A stretch of DNA of 64,000 bases from Muriicola jejuensis (GCF_010671595.1 NZ_JAABOP010000001.1:930001-994000); one strand, 5' to 3'; positions 29,405-38,975 are shown, numbered from the stretch's first letter. The notes: generated from the sequence alone by a model not told the origin. Program-made: numbers and translations.

Positions 29405-31627
29405 ATGAGCAAGAACATCAATGTCGCACTCATCGGAAACCCCAATACCGGGAAAACCTCCGTCTTCAATCAACTCACCGGTCTGAAGCAAAAGGTCGGG
29501 AATTATCCCGGGATCACGGTCGAGAAAAAAGAAGGTGTCTGCAAACTGCCAAGGGGTGTAAAAGCTCATATCCTGGACCTTCCCGGCACCTACAGCCTCA
29601 ACACTACCTCCCTGGATGAAAGTGTGGTCGTGGAACTCCTCCTAAATCGGAACGACAAGGATTTCCCGGACGTTGTCGTCGTGATCAGCGACGTGGAGAA
29701 CCTCAAACGCAACCTCCTGCTCTTCACCCAGATCAAGGACCTGAGGATCCCCGCTATCCTGGTGATCAACATGGCCGACCGGATGAGGCGAAAGGGAATT
29801 ACCCTGGATGTCGCATTGCTGGAGAAGAAACTCGATACGAAGATCGCTCTGGTAAGTATGAGAAAGAATACCGGGATCGAGAAGATCAAAGAACTGATTG
29901 CGGACTACAAGAACCTTTCCACCAAACCCAATGTAGACACTACCGTGATCGCCCCCGATTATTTTGAAAGGTTGAAAAAGACCTTTCCCAATGAGGACCT
30001 CTACAAACTCTGGCTGGTCATCACCCAGGACGTGAACTTTATGCCCATTGAAAAAAAGACCATCCCGGATACGAGTTCTTTCAGTACCAAGTCTAAATCC
30101 GAACTCAAACGCCTCCAGCAAAAAGAGACCATCCTCAGGTACCAGTTCATTAACGGGATCCTGAAGGAAGCCTATAAAGTAGACCTCAAGGTAGCGAGGG
30201 GATTTAGGGCAACCCTGGACAAGATTCTCACCCACAAGGTATTCGGATACCTTATCTTCTTTATCATTTTGCTGACCATTTTCCAGGCCATTTACGATTG
30301 GAGCAGCTATCCGATGGACTTTATAGACGAACAGTTCGCAGCCGCGAGTGAATGGGTAAAGGACAGCCTGCCTCCCGGCGTTTTTACTAACCTGATCGCG
30401 GAAGGCATCCTGGCCGGTATAGGGGGCATTGTCATTTTTATTCCCCAGATCGCCTTTCTCTTTCTCTTTATTTCCCTGTTGGAAGAATCCGGTTATATGA
30501 GCAGGGTGGTATTTCTGATGGACAGGGTGATGCGGCCCTTCGGCCTTAGCGGAAAAAGCGTGGTTCCCCTGATCTCCGGAACGGCCTGTGCCATCCCGGC
30601 GGTGATGGCCACCAGGAACATAGAGAACTGGAAGGAGCGGCTGATCACCATCCTGGTGACCCCGTTCACGACCTGTTCCGCCAGGCTTCCCGTATACCTG
30701 ATCATCATTGCCCTGGTCATCCCGGAAGGCAGGTTCATCGGCCTTAGCTATCAGGCGCTTACCCTGATGCTCCTGTATCTCATCGGGTTTATGGCCGCAT
30801 TATTCTCGGCCATGATCCTCCACAAGATCCTGGATATAAAGAGCCGTAGTTTTTTTGTGATCGAAATGCCGAATTACAAACTTCCCCTGCTAAAAAATGT
30901 GGCCTACACGGTGATCGAAAAGACAAAGAGTTTTGTCTACGGGGCCGGGAAGATCATCCTGGCCATTTCTATCGTCTTGTGGTTCCTGGGCTCGAACGGG
31001 TACTCCGACCGGTTCACTAAGGCTGAAGACCTGGTAAAACAACGCATTTCCGAAAAAGGGTTTACCGTCTACAACCAGGAAGATATTTCAAAAAAGATGG
31101 AGGCCTACCGGGAAACCCTTGAAGACCGTCAGGCAATGGACAGGTCTCAATTGCTCGATTCCCTGGCCCTAAAAAAAGATTCCCTCGAAAAAAGAGCGGT
31201 AAGGCAGGAGATAGCCAGTTTTAAATTGGAGAATTCCTACATCGGCAACATCGGGAAAGCCATAGAGCCTCTGGTGAAGCCTTTGGGGTACGACTGGAAG
31301 ATCGGGATCGCGGTCCTGACCTCCTTCGCAGCCAGGGAGGTCTTTGTGGGAACTCTGGCGACCATCTACAGCGTGGGCAATGACGAAGAAGAGACCATCA
31401 AGAACCGAATGGCTGCCGAAGTGAATCCTGGAACAGATAAACCTCTTTTCAACCTCGCTTCAGGTATATCCCTTCTCCTGTTCTATGCCTTCGCCATGCA
31501 ATGCATGAGTACACTGGCCGTGGTAAAGCGGGAGACCAACAGCTGGAAATGGCCTTTGGCTCAATTGTCGATCATGAGTACTTTTGCGTATATTATAGCT
31601 TTGGTGGCTTATCAAATCCTGAAATAG
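29405..31627 (+). CDS. feoB: Ferrous iron transporter B
   Basis: 740 residues. The N-terminal G domain has G1 GNPNTGKTSVFN, the Thr-containing G2 region (NYPGITVEK), G3 LDLPGTYSL and G4 NMAD. A helical GDI-like spacer (about 165-270) precedes the membrane domain with two Gate motifs (SGTACAIPAVMATRN with TPFTTCSARLPVY, and the C-terminal TSFAAREVFVGTLATIYS). It imports Fe2+ across the inner membrane. An insertion of about 75 residues between membrane segments (residues ~535-615, charged) is typical for the Bacteroidetes type. Central gene of feoA-feoB-Cys-rich operon. Confidence 0.96.
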   Translation: MSKNINVALIGNPNTGKTSVFNQLTGLKQKVGNYPGITVEKKEGVCKLPRGVKAHILDLPGTYSLNTTSLDESVVVELLLNRNDKDFPDVVVVISDVENLKRNLLLFTQIKDLRIPAILVINMADRMRRKGITLDVALLEKKLDTKIALVSMRKNTGIEKIKELIADYKNLSTKPNVDTTVIAPDYFERLKKTFPNEDLYKLWLVITQDVNFMPIEKKTIPDTSSFSTKSKSELKRLQQKETILRYQFINGILKEAYKVDLKVARGFRATLDKILTHKVFGYLIFFIILLTIFQAIYDWSSYPMDFIDEQFAAASEWVKDSLPPGVFTNLIAEGILAGIGGIVIFIPQIAFLFLFISLLEESGYMSRVVFLMDRVMRPFGLSGKSVVPLISGTACAIPAVMATRNIENWKERLITILVTPFTTCSARLPVYLIIIALVIPEGRFIGLSYQALTLMLLYLIGFMAALFSAMILHKILDIKSRSFFVIEMPNYKLPLLKNVAYTVIEKTKSFVYGAGKIILAISIVLWFLGSNGYSDRFTKAEDLVKQRISEKGFTVYNQEDISKKMEAYRETLEDRQAMDRSQLLDSLALKKDSLEKRAVRQEIASFKLENSYIGNIGKAIEPLVKPLGYDWKIGIAVLTSFAAREVFVGTLATIYSVGNDEEETIKNRMAAEVNPGTDKPLFNLASGISLLLFYAFAMQCMSTLAVVKRETNSWKWPLAQLSIMSTFAYIIALVAYQILK

Positions 31628-31628
31628 C

Positions 31629-31778
31629 ATGATGAGTCTGCAATCCATCCTGGTATATCTCACCCTAGCCGTGGCACTCGGATATTTGATCAACCGCTTT
31701 GTCCTTCCGAAAAAGCTGAGGATCGGTAAGAAGAACTCATCGGCAGATTGCGGTAAGGACGATTGTGGATGCCATTGA
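31629..31778 (+). CDS. FeoB-associated Cys-rich membrane protein
   Basis: 49 residues. The ATG at 31629 is followed directly by a second ATG. One membrane helix (about 4-24, SILVYLTLAVALGYLI) is followed by a basic segment (PKKLRIGKKN) and a C-terminal Cys cluster ADCGKDDCGCH that could hold iron. This matches the FeoB-associated Cys-rich family found at the end of feo operons, which may replace FeoC. It begins 1 bp after the feoB stop. It converges with the DUF423 gene, whose stop is 2 bp away. Confidence 0.85.
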   Translation: MMSLQSILVYLTLAVALGYLINRFVLPKKLRIGKKNSSADCGKDDCGCH

Positions 31779-31780
31779 CC

Positions 31781-32167
31781 TCAGACGATCTCCTCAATAA
31801 ACGAATAGAAAAGCAAGGCCCACCCCGACAGCAGAAGCAACCCGCCCAAAGGGGTGACCGGACCCAGGAACTTCCATTTCCTCCCTTTGGCCCCGGTGAT
31901 ACAAAGGCCGTATATGCTAAAGGAAAAAAGGAGGGTCCCGAAGATAAAGCAATAAGCCAGATACGATTCAAGGGGGGTGTTAAATCCCAGGTTAAACCCG
32001 AGAACGATCAGCAACAGGCCGTGGTACATCTGGTATTTCACCCCTGTCTCAAAGCTTTTGAGTTGTTCCTCGTCAAATGATTTCTTCAGGGCGTGTGCCC
32101 CGAATGCCCCGAAAAGAACCGCCAGGAATCCGTATAGGGCCCCGACCACCTGAACCAATAAGATCAT
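31781..32167 (-). CDS. DUF423 small membrane protein
   Basis: 128 residues from the ATG at 32167. The family start pattern is clear (GFLAVLFGAFGAHALKKSF, then FETGVKYQMYHGLLLIVLG), with four hydrophobic helices. An upstream TTG at 32185 would add six residues but overlaps the -7 box at 32183-32190, so the ATG is preferred. DUF423 (YgdD-type) proteins are inner-membrane proteins of unknown function. It is convergent with the feo operon and divergent from the TonB-plug lipoprotein. Confidence 0.85.
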   Translation of the reverse strand: MILLVQVVGALYGFLAVLFGAFGAHALKKSFDEEQLKSFETGVKYQMYHGLLLIVLGFNLGFNTPLESYLAYCFIFGTLLFSFSIYGLCITGAKGRKWKFLGPVTPLGGLLLLSGWALLFYSFIEEIV

Positions 32168-32182
32168 AACAACATATTTATC

Positions 32183-32190
32183 CAAAGGTA
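32183..32190 (-). promoter_or_regulatory. -7 box of the DUF423 gene
   Basis: TACCTTTG on the minus strand, an exact TAnnTTTG match, 15 nt before the ATG at 32167. It decides the start choice. Confidence 0.55.
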
Positions 32191-32261
32191 CTCATAAAGC
32201 CTTTTTTGGCCTTTTTAAAAAGTTGAAAATCGTATCTTTCCGCTTCACAATTCAAAGCCTT

Positions 32262-32684
32262 ATGAGAATTTTCTGTTTTATGGGTCTATTGCTGCTCGTT
32301 ATTTCGTGTGGCCCCGCTAAGAACAATGCCTCCGCTACAGATACTAGCCTTGATCAGACGCTACAGCTGAAGAACCGGGTGACGATCTCCCTCCTTGACA
32401 GGATCAGGCAGAAGCCAGGAGTGATCGTCCGAAATGGAGTGCCCATTATCAATAAGACCAGCAATTCTCTTATAAACAGTCCTACCGATATCTCAGATTT
32501 CGGGGGAGGCAGCCCGGAGCCTTTATATGTCCTCAATGGCTACATTGTAGGGAATTCATTCCGGGATATAGATCGAATGATTGATAATACCATGGTGAAG
32601 GAAATAATCGTTCTGACCGGTTCCGATGCCTCAGAATACGGGTCCCGGGGTGCGCAGGGAGTCATTAAGATCACTACTGAATAG
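32262..32684 (+). CDS. Lipoprotein with a lone TonB-receptor plug-like domain
   Basis: 140 residues from ATG 32262 (a longer frame from 32223 hides the lipobox). Signal and lipobox: FMGLLLLVISC, lipidated Cys16. The C-terminal half looks like the plug of a TonB-dependent receptor cut down to its core: PLYVLNGYIVGN, then a helix, VKEIIVLTGSDASEYGSRG and AQGVIKITT, corresponding to the YVDG, EVLKG and GVIxITTK elements of plugs. No barrel follows. Such stand-alone plug proteins are common in Flavobacteriaceae; the role is not known. It could be a surface or periplasmic partner of a SusC-type barrel. Confidence 0.8.
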   Translation: MRIFCFMGLLLLVISCGPAKNNASATDTSLDQTLQLKNRVTISLLDRIRQKPGVIVRNGVPIINKTSNSLINSPTDISDFGGGSPEPLYVLNGYIVGNSFRDIDRMIDNTMVKEIIVLTGSDASEYGSRGAQGVIKITTE

Positions 32685-32800
32685 ACTTCGGTATTTCCCA
32701 TTCTACTTCCCCGATTCATTTTTGCACCCTATGGTTATAGGATGCCATGGATTGATTCATTCGGTTTTTTTATCTACTTTCCTCAGATAAACTTCCAAAA

Positions 32801-35800
32801 ATGAAAACATTCTATATTCTGGTGCTCCTCCTTGTAACCGGTTTGGCTACAGGACAGGGGACTCAGCTCCTCAGGCAGCCCACCATTTCCGACGAGAAAA
32901 TCGTCTTTGTCTACGCCAATGACCTCTGGATCGTACCGGTCTCAGGTGGACAGGCGCAGCGTCTGACCAGCAATGAGGGTTACGAATTCTCTCCCCATTT
33001 CTCGGATGACGGGTCCTGGATCGCCTTTACCGCAGAATATGACGGCAACAGTGATGTCTATATCATCCCGGTGGGAGGTGGGGAACCCAAAAGACTTACC
33101 TGGCATCCCGGTGACGATGTGGTACAGGGCTGGACCCCCGATGGAAAAGTACTGTTCCGTTCAGGCAGGGAAGCGCGCCCCACGCAGACCAATAAACTTT
33201 ATACCGTTTCACCTGAAGGTGGATTGCCCCAGGCAATCGCTGTTCCCCGTGCGGCCTATGGGGAGATCTCTCAGGACGGGAAATATGTAGCCTATACCCC
33301 GATCACTTCATGGGATCCCGAATGGAGGAACTATCGCGGTGGACAGGCCATGCCTATCTGGATCGTCGATCTGGCCACGGGTTCTTTGCAAAGAACCCCC
33401 CAGCCTACCGCGGAAAGGCACCTCGACCCGGTCTGGTACAACGGCAAGGTCTTCTATCTCTCCGAGCGCGATCTGGCCAGCAATATCTGGTCCTTTGATC
33501 CCGCAACGGGACAGGAACAACAACATACCTTCCACAAAAAGTTTGATGTAAAAAGCCTGGATTCAGGCCCGGGAAGCATCGTGTATGAACAAGGCGGCTA
33601 TCTCCATATCCTGAACCCGGAAACCAATGCCACAAGCCAGCTCGTTGTGGAGGTCAGAGGGGATATGAATTTCGCAAGGCCCCGGTGGGAAGAGGCCAAT
33701 GGCAATGATCTCGGGAATGCGGGCATATCGCCCAGTGGAAAAAGGGCCCTTTTCGAATACAGGGGGGAGGTCTTCAGCATTCCTAAAGAGAAAGGGACGT
33801 ATCGAAACCTCTCCAATTCCCCGGGGGTCGCAGACCGCTACCCGGTATGGTCCCCCCAGGGAGACAAGATCGCCTGGTTTTCGGACGCAAGCGGGGAATA
33901 TCAACTGGTGGTCACTGACCAGGAAGGACAACAATCCAGGAGTTACCCTCTTCCGAACCCCACTTTTTATTTCCAGCCAGACTGGTCTCCGGACGGAAAC
34001 TATATCGCCTATTCCGATACGGATTACAACATCTGGATCATAGAACTCGGCAATGGAAGTGTTTATAAGGCCGCGACGGACCGATATGCCCATCCCGACA
34101 GGACCATGAACCCTGTCTGGTCACCGGACAGCCGGTGGATCGCCTATTCCAAGCAACTCAACAGTCATTTCAAAGCGGTATTTGCCTACGATGTTCAATC
34201 CAAAAAAGAATGGCAACTCACCGATGGGATGGCAGATGCCATCAGTCCTGTCTGGGATGAAGGGGGAGAATACCTATACTTCCTGGCCAGCACCAATTAC
34301 GGCCTGCAATCGGGCTGGCTCGACATGAGTTCCTATGACCCCCAGGTAACGCGTAGGCTCTACGCTCTGGTCCTTTCGGCCTCCGGAAAAGCTCCCAACC
34401 TTCCAGAATCAGATGAGGAGAAAAAGGCTGACACTCCGGATCCTGCAGAGAAGAAAAGCAAGAAAAAGGGAGAGGATGAAGAAGCCGATAAGAAGGTCGT
34501 TGTCAAAATAGATCCCCAGGGTATTTATTCCCGTATCATCCCCCTGGAACTGGCAGAACGAAATTATGTGTCCCTTGCCAAAGGGCCAAAACACCAGTTG
34601 TTCATAGCCGAAAATGTCCCGAACGAACGAAATCTCAAGATTCATTCCTACGACGTCAAAAAAGAGAAGGCAGAGGAATTCGCCACCAATATTTCAGAAT
34701 TCATCCCTTCCTCAGACCGGAAGAACGTCTTGCTGAGACAAAATGGGGCCTGGTTCATTTCAGAGACCAAAGGCAGCTTTAAAAACAGTGAAGGAAAACT
34801 GGATACAAATATCAAGCTGAAGGTGGACCCACAGGCGGAGTATAAACAGATCTTCAAAGAAGGCTGGAGGTTTATGAGGGATTTTCTCTATGTGGACAAT
34901 GTTCACGGGGCCCCTTGGGACCTTATCTACCAATGGTATTCCCCCTGGATAGACCATGTGCGTCACCGGACGGACCTGAACTATGTAGTGGATATCATGA
35001 GTGGAGAAGTGGCGATCGGGCACTCCTATGTGTCCGGGGGCGACTTCCCCGATATTGAAAATGTTCCCGTGGGCCTGCTGGGTTGCGAACTGGAGGTGTC
35101 TGATGGCCTGTACAAAATATCCAAGATTTATACAGGAGAACAATGGAATCCGGACCTCGACGCCCCCCTTCACCTCCCCGGCATCGATGTGAAGACAGGA
35201 GACTACATCCTGGCGATTAATGGGAAGAAACTGACCTCGGCGATCAATCCGTACAGCTTGCTCGAACAGACCGCAGAGCGGGAAATACAACTGACCATTT
35301 CATCGACTCCCGACGCCGGTGGGGCCAGAGAGATTCTGATCAGACCTGTGCGCAATGAGTATATGCTCAGGACTATGGACTGGATCGAAGGCAACCGTCG
35401 GAAAGTAGATGCCCTTTCAGGAGGCAAATTGGCCTACGTATATGTCCCAAATACAGGTGGCAGGGGCTTTGAGTATTTCAACCGGTATTACTTTTCACAA
35501 CAGGACAAGAAAGGGGTGATCATTGACGAGCGGAATAATGGGGGTGGATCGGCCGCAGACTATATGATCGACATCATGGACCGCACCCTCCTGGGATACT
35601 TCAATAGCAAGGCGAACGACAATCGTCCCTGGACCACCCCTATGGCCGGAATATGGGGCCCTAAGGTGATGATCATCAACGAAAGGGCAGGTTCGGGAGG
35701 GGATCTGCTCCCCTATATGTTCAAGGCCAAAAATCTGGGTCCGCTTGTAGGTACGCGCACATGGGGTGGACTGGTAGGCACCTGGGACACACCCCGGTTC

Positions 35801-36064
35801 ATAGATGGTGGCCGCATGGTGGCCCCTCGGGGAGGTTTCTTCGATGTTAATGGAAAATGGGCCGTAGAGGGTGAAGGGGTTGCACCGGATATTGAGGTGA
35901 TACAGGATCCTAAAAAAGTGCTTGACGGAGGGGACCCCCAACTGGAAAGAAGTGTGCAGGAAGCTATGAGGCTATTAGAGACACAGGAGTTCTTCCTGAA
36001 ACCTGAGCCAGAGGCGCCTGTACGCTGGATGAGACCACCCGGTTATTTGGAGAGTAAGGATTAG
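32801..36064 (+). CDS. Exported tricorn-type protease (S41 family)
   Basis: 1087 residues. A signal peptide (MKTFYILVLLLVTGLATGQ) precedes two beta-propellers with WD40/TolB-like strands (DLWIVPVSGGQAQRLTS, DVYIIPVGGGEPKRLTW; WSPDGNYIAYS, WSPDSRWIAYS). A Lys/Glu-rich linker lies at ~540-565. A helical core domain (EGWRFMRDFLYVDNVHGAPW, with candidate His702), a PDZ domain (~790-850) and the S41 protease domain follow, with nucleophile candidate Ser965 in NERAGSGGDLLPY and the downstream TRTWGG. Archaeal tricorn trims peptides after the proteasome; exported Bacteroidetes versions probably degrade oligopeptides in the periplasm. Length and domain order are full for the family. Confidence 0.92.
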   Translation: MKTFYILVLLLVTGLATGQGTQLLRQPTISDEKIVFVYANDLWIVPVSGGQAQRLTSNEGYEFSPHFSDDGSWIAFTAEYDGNSDVYIIPVGGGEPKRLTWHPGDDVVQGWTPDGKVLFRSGREARPTQTNKLYTVSPEGGLPQAIAVPRAAYGEISQDGKYVAYTPITSWDPEWRNYRGGQAMPIWIVDLATGSLQRTPQPTAERHLDPVWYNGKVFYLSERDLASNIWSFDPATGQEQQHTFHKKFDVKSLDSGPGSIVYEQGGYLHILNPETNATSQLVVEVRGDMNFARPRWEEANGNDLGNAGISPSGKRALFEYRGEVFSIPKEKGTYRNLSNSPGVADRYPVWSPQGDKIAWFSDASGEYQLVVTDQEGQQSRSYPLPNPTFYFQPDWSPDGNYIAYSDTDYNIWIIELGNGSVYKAATDRYAHPDRTMNPVWSPDSRWIAYSKQLNSHFKAVFAYDVQSKKEWQLTDGMADAISPVWDEGGEYLYFLASTNYGLQSGWLDMSSYDPQVTRRLYALVLSASGKAPNLPESDEEKKADTPDPAEKKSKKKGEDEEADKKVVVKIDPQGIYSRIIPLELAERNYVSLAKGPKHQLFIAENVPNERNLKIHSYDVKKEKAEEFATNISEFIPSSDRKNVLLRQNGAWFISETKGSFKNSEGKLDTNIKLKVDPQAEYKQIFKEGWRFMRDFLYVDNVHGAPWDLIYQWYSPWIDHVRHRTDLNYVVDIMSGEVAIGHSYVSGGDFPDIENVPVGLLGCELEVSDGLYKISKIYTGEQWNPDLDAPLHLPGIDVKTGDYILAINGKKLTSAINPYSLLEQTAEREIQLTISSTPDAGGAREILIRPVRNEYMLRTMDWIEGNRRKVDALSGGKLAYVYVPNTGGRGFEYFNRYYFSQQDKKGVIIDERNNGGGSAADYMIDIMDRTLLGYFNSKANDNRPWTTPMAGIWGPKVMIINERAGSGGDLLPYMFKAKNLGPLVGTRTWGGLVGTWDTPRFIDGGRMVAPRGGFFDVNGKWAVEGEGVAPDIEVIQDPKKVLDGGDPQLERSVQEAMRLLETQEFFLKPEPEAPVRWMRPPGYLESKD

Positions 36065-36066
36065 GA

Positions 36067-36475
36067 TTACAGGCTGACCTTTACTGCCTGGTCAGAAGAA
36101 AGGGAAAAGGAACACTCCCGAAAACTGGGAGGCCCGAAGGTTTTCATCTTTGCGTTGGAGAATCCGAAGGGTTCCTTCGGGATTCCCAGTCAGTTGGTGT
36201 CCAGGCTGTTGTTCCCATACTCATCGTGGAAAACGGCCAGCGCATACTCACCACTTGGCAGATCTTGGATCCTGATAAGGGTGTTTCTGGCGACTGCCCT
36301 GGTCTGTCCTATTTGTAAACTCCTTCGAATTTAAGAAAACCCTCCGCCTTGTTGTACACGGCTACATTGATGTTCCCAATAGACGACTGTACACCCTGTA
36401 CCTCCACGATGAGTTCGTTCTGGGATAACCCTGTAAGAGGGAAGAGGAATAAAGAATGAGGAGGTATTTGGTCAT
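36067..36475 (-). pseudogene. Broken DUF2141 exported protein gene
   Basis: Minus-strand pieces in different frames fit one DUF2141 protein: a signal-like start MTKYLLIL, then (shifted) LFPLTGLSQNELIVEVQG and NINVAVYNKAEGFLKF, then (shifted again) IRIQDLPSGEYALAVFHDEY with NNSLDTN, an in-frame stop, and LGIPKEPFGFSNAK with FGPPSF to a TAA at 36067-36069. At least two frameshifts and one nonsense codon break it. DUF2141 proteins carry exactly the FHDExGNxxLDTNxLGIPKEPxGFSN pattern, so the identification is firm. It explains most of the 536-bp gap after the tricorn gene; 36476-36600 shows nothing. Confidence 0.82.
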
Positions 36476-36600
36476 TTCATCAGGATTTACTGGGACCTAA
36501 ACGGAGATGTACTATGCATAAGTATCCTATAGGACCGAATTTATTTGCCTGAAAAATGCTAAAACTTAACCCCCAGTAAATATTAGGTCAAAAGCTGGTC

Positions 36601-37035
36601 CTATTCAGGGGTGGATCCTTCCAGCTTTTCTAAAAGGGAATCGTAGAAGGAATGGGTTTCAAGGGAATCCCTGAAGTTGAAATAGATGGGTGCTGAGCCC
36701 CGCATCTGTAGCAAAATCTTAGGGTATTTGAGCTCATCGACATAGACCCTGATCCCCTCGACTCCTTCCAGGGTGTCACGGAACACCCCTTTCTCGATGC
36801 CCCATACGGAGAAACCCGATTTCCGTTCCATTTCTGGAATCCTGGGCACCATAGAAATTGTCTCTATTTCGTCATAGTGGATCCTGGAAAAGTAAAACCC
36901 TGAAAAGAGCAGGAAACCTTCTTCCTCCTGCTTTATCCAATTCCTGGCATGGAGGACATAGGCCGAGAGGCATACCAGTATGGTCAGGCCAATGACCAGA
37001 TTCCAGAACCAGTGCCTTTTTTTTACAGCCATCAT
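36601..37035 (-). CDS. Small membrane protein with a PH-like C-terminal part
   Basis: 144 residues from the ATG at 37035; a longer frame up to 37104 runs into a promoter-like TATGTTTA (37092-37099) and adds no recognisable sequence. One or two hydrophobic segments near the start (FWNLVIGLTILVCLSAYVL) are followed by alternating strands (EEEGFLLFSGFYFSRIHYDE, GIRVYVDELKYPKILLQMRG, APIYFNFRD) and a final helix (FYDSLLEKL). The order fits a membrane-anchored bacterial PH-like domain, but I am not sure of the family. No functional link to its neighbours is evident. Confidence 0.65.
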   Translation of the reverse strand: MMAVKKRHWFWNLVIGLTILVCLSAYVLHARNWIKQEEEGFLLFSGFYFSRIHYDEIETISMVPRIPEMERKSGFSVWGIEKGVFRDTLEGVEGIRVYVDELKYPKILLQMRGSAPIYFNFRDSLETHSFYDSLLEKLEGSTPE

Positions 37036-37275
37036 ACGCCCGTCAGGCTCGTTTATTTTTGAGCATGCTTTAAATCCCTGTTTAAGGGGTCTAAACATAG
37101 TCAATAGGCGCCATTAAAACAAGAGGGTACCGGAAGGGATACCTCCCCACCATAAATAATTTGACCGCATTCCATTCCTTCAGGAAGCATCAAAAACAGT
37201 ATCTTTAAGCGTTGGGGGAAGACAGTTTTTCGGGTCTTTCCCTGGAAGACAAACTTTAAATACACATACCGTTTC

Positions 37276-38121
37276 ATGTTTACCCTGGAAGACCTTTCTA
37301 GTGCCAAGAGGAGAAAAGACCTCATCGAAATCGCCCACCAAAAAGATATTTCCGTCGCCAAGGCCCTGAGGAATCTGCGCTATGAGGAAGAGCTCCGCCT
37401 GTTGCAGATCGAGATGGTCAACTTCCAGCGATGGGTGAGGAAGCACAAAATGAGGGTGGCCATCATTTTTGAAGGGCGGGACGCTGCCGGCAAAGGGGGG
37501 ACCATCAAGCGCTTTAAACAGCATCTCAACCCGAGGACCACTCGTGTGGTGGCCTTATCGAGGCCCACGGAAGTAGAGCGGGGTCAGTGGTATTTCAGGC
37601 GGTACATCAAAGAGCTCCCCAACCCTGGAGAGATCGTTTTGTTTGACAGGAGCTGGTATAACCGGGCCGTGGTTGAACCTGTCATGGGCTTCTGCAATCA
37701 ACAGGAATACAATCAGTTCATGGTACAGGTACCCGGTTTTGAACATATGTTGTACGAAGATGGGGTAAAGATCATCAAGTTCTGGTTCTCTATCTCCAAG
37801 AGCGAACAGAAGAGACGGATAGATTCCCGCCTGCTCAACCCTCTCAAAAAATGGAAATTCAGCCCTGTGGACCAGAAAGGACAGGCGCTTTGGGATAAAT
37901 ACACCTATTACAAAGAGCATATGTTCTCCAAGACCCATTCCACTTTTAGTCCCTGGATCATCGTTAAGGCGAACAGCAAAAAAACGGCCCGACTCGAGAG
38001 TATGCGGTATGTGTTGTCCCAATTCGATTATACCAAAGCGCTCAAAAGCAAGACCACCATCCTTCCCGATCCCAACATAGTACTCAGGTACTACAGGCAG
38101 ATCGAGCAAATAGATACTTAG
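37276..38121 (+). CDS. Polyphosphate kinase 2 family protein, first of a pair
   Basis: 281 residues, the usual length of a single-domain PPK2. Walker A is GRDAAGKGG (67-75), Walker B FDRSWYNRAVVEPV (about 122-135), and the lid contains NPLKKWKFSPVD. PPK2 enzymes transfer phosphate between polyphosphate and nucleotides (NDP to NTP or NMP to NDP); the class cannot be assigned safely by eye. Cytoplasmic. The stop is 3 bp before the start of a second PPK2 gene, so the two are co-transcribed. The 240 bp upstream (37036-37275) show no clear promoter for this strand. Confidence 0.92.
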   Translation: MFTLEDLSSAKRRKDLIEIAHQKDISVAKALRNLRYEEELRLLQIEMVNFQRWVRKHKMRVAIIFEGRDAAGKGGTIKRFKQHLNPRTTRVVALSRPTEVERGQWYFRRYIKELPNPGEIVLFDRSWYNRAVVEPVMGFCNQQEYNQFMVQVPGFEHMLYEDGVKIIKFWFSISKSEQKRRIDSRLLNPLKKWKFSPVDQKGQALWDKYTYYKEHMFSKTHSTFSPWIIVKANSKKTARLESMRYVLSQFDYTKALKSKTTILPDPNIVLRYYRQIEQIDT

Positions 38122-38124
38122 GCC

Positions 38125-38949
38125 ATGAAGAAAAAACATAACAATGAGTTGGACCTGAGCGCAGAAGACCTCGAATTGCTCAATACTCCCCTGGGGATAC
38201 AGTTCCTGCTTGCAGATAAAAAGACCAATGTGCCTAAAGCGCTAAGGCAGGTGAAGGATGAGTTCATCTTCCATAAATTGCAGGCTGAGATGATCCGGCT
38301 ACAGCATTGGGTCATAGAAAAGAACAAAAAAGTGGTAGTCCTCTTTGAAGGGCGGGATGCAGCCGGAAAAGGCGGGGCCATTCGCAGGATCACCGAACAT
38401 ATCAATCCCCGCCACTTCAGGATCGTCGCCCTGCCGAAGCCCAGCGTGGAAGAACAGGGCCAATGGTACTTCCAGCGGTATGTGAATCAGCTTCCCAAAC
38501 CAGGCGAAATGGTCTTCTTTGACCGCAGCTGGTACAACCGAGCTGTGGTGGAACCCGTCAATGGATTCTGTACAAAATCCCAATACCGCAGTTTTATGGA
38601 GCAGGTGAATAGCTTCGAGAACATGATCATGGATTCCGGGATCTTCCTGATCAAGTTCTATTTTTCCATCACCAAGGAGCAACAGGCACTCCGTTTTAAC
38701 GACATTCAGTCCAATCCGCTCAAGAGGTGGAAAATGACAGATGTGGATCGCAAAGCCCAGGAACTCTGGGACCTGTATACGGAATTCAAAGTGCGTATGT
38801 TCGAGCATACCAACCTCAAGAAATCGCCCTGGATCATCATAGAGGCCGACCGGAAGACGGAGGCACGGATCGCTGCTTTGCAATATATCATCGATACCAT
38901 CCCGTATAATGAACGGGAGAAAAATCACAGAGGCGCAAAGGCGGAGTAG
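38125..38949 (+). CDS. Polyphosphate kinase 2 family protein, second of a pair
   Basis: 274 residues with all motifs kept: Walker A GRDAAGKGG (76-84), Walker B FDRSWYNRAVVEPV, lid SNPLKRWKMTDVD. It is clearly paralogous to the preceding gene but well diverged (for example EVERGQWYFRRYIKELPNPG there against SVEEQGQWYFQRYVNQLPKPG-like sequence here), so it is an old tandem duplication with probable division of substrates or direction. It ends 27 bp before the -7 box of the next gene. Confidence 0.92.
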   Translation: MKKKHNNELDLSAEDLELLNTPLGIQFLLADKKTNVPKALRQVKDEFIFHKLQAEMIRLQHWVIEKNKKVVVLFEGRDAAGKGGAIRRITEHINPRHFRIVALPKPSVEEQGQWYFQRYVNQLPKPGEMVFFDRSWYNRAVVEPVNGFCTKSQYRSFMEQVNSFENMIMDSGIFLIKFYFSITKEQQALRFNDIQSNPLKRWKMTDVDRKAQELWDLYTEFKVRMFEHTNLKKSPWIIIEADRKTEARIAALQYIIDTIPYNEREKNHRGAKAE

Positions 38950-38975
38950 CGGATCTTATTGTGTGTAAAAATTGG

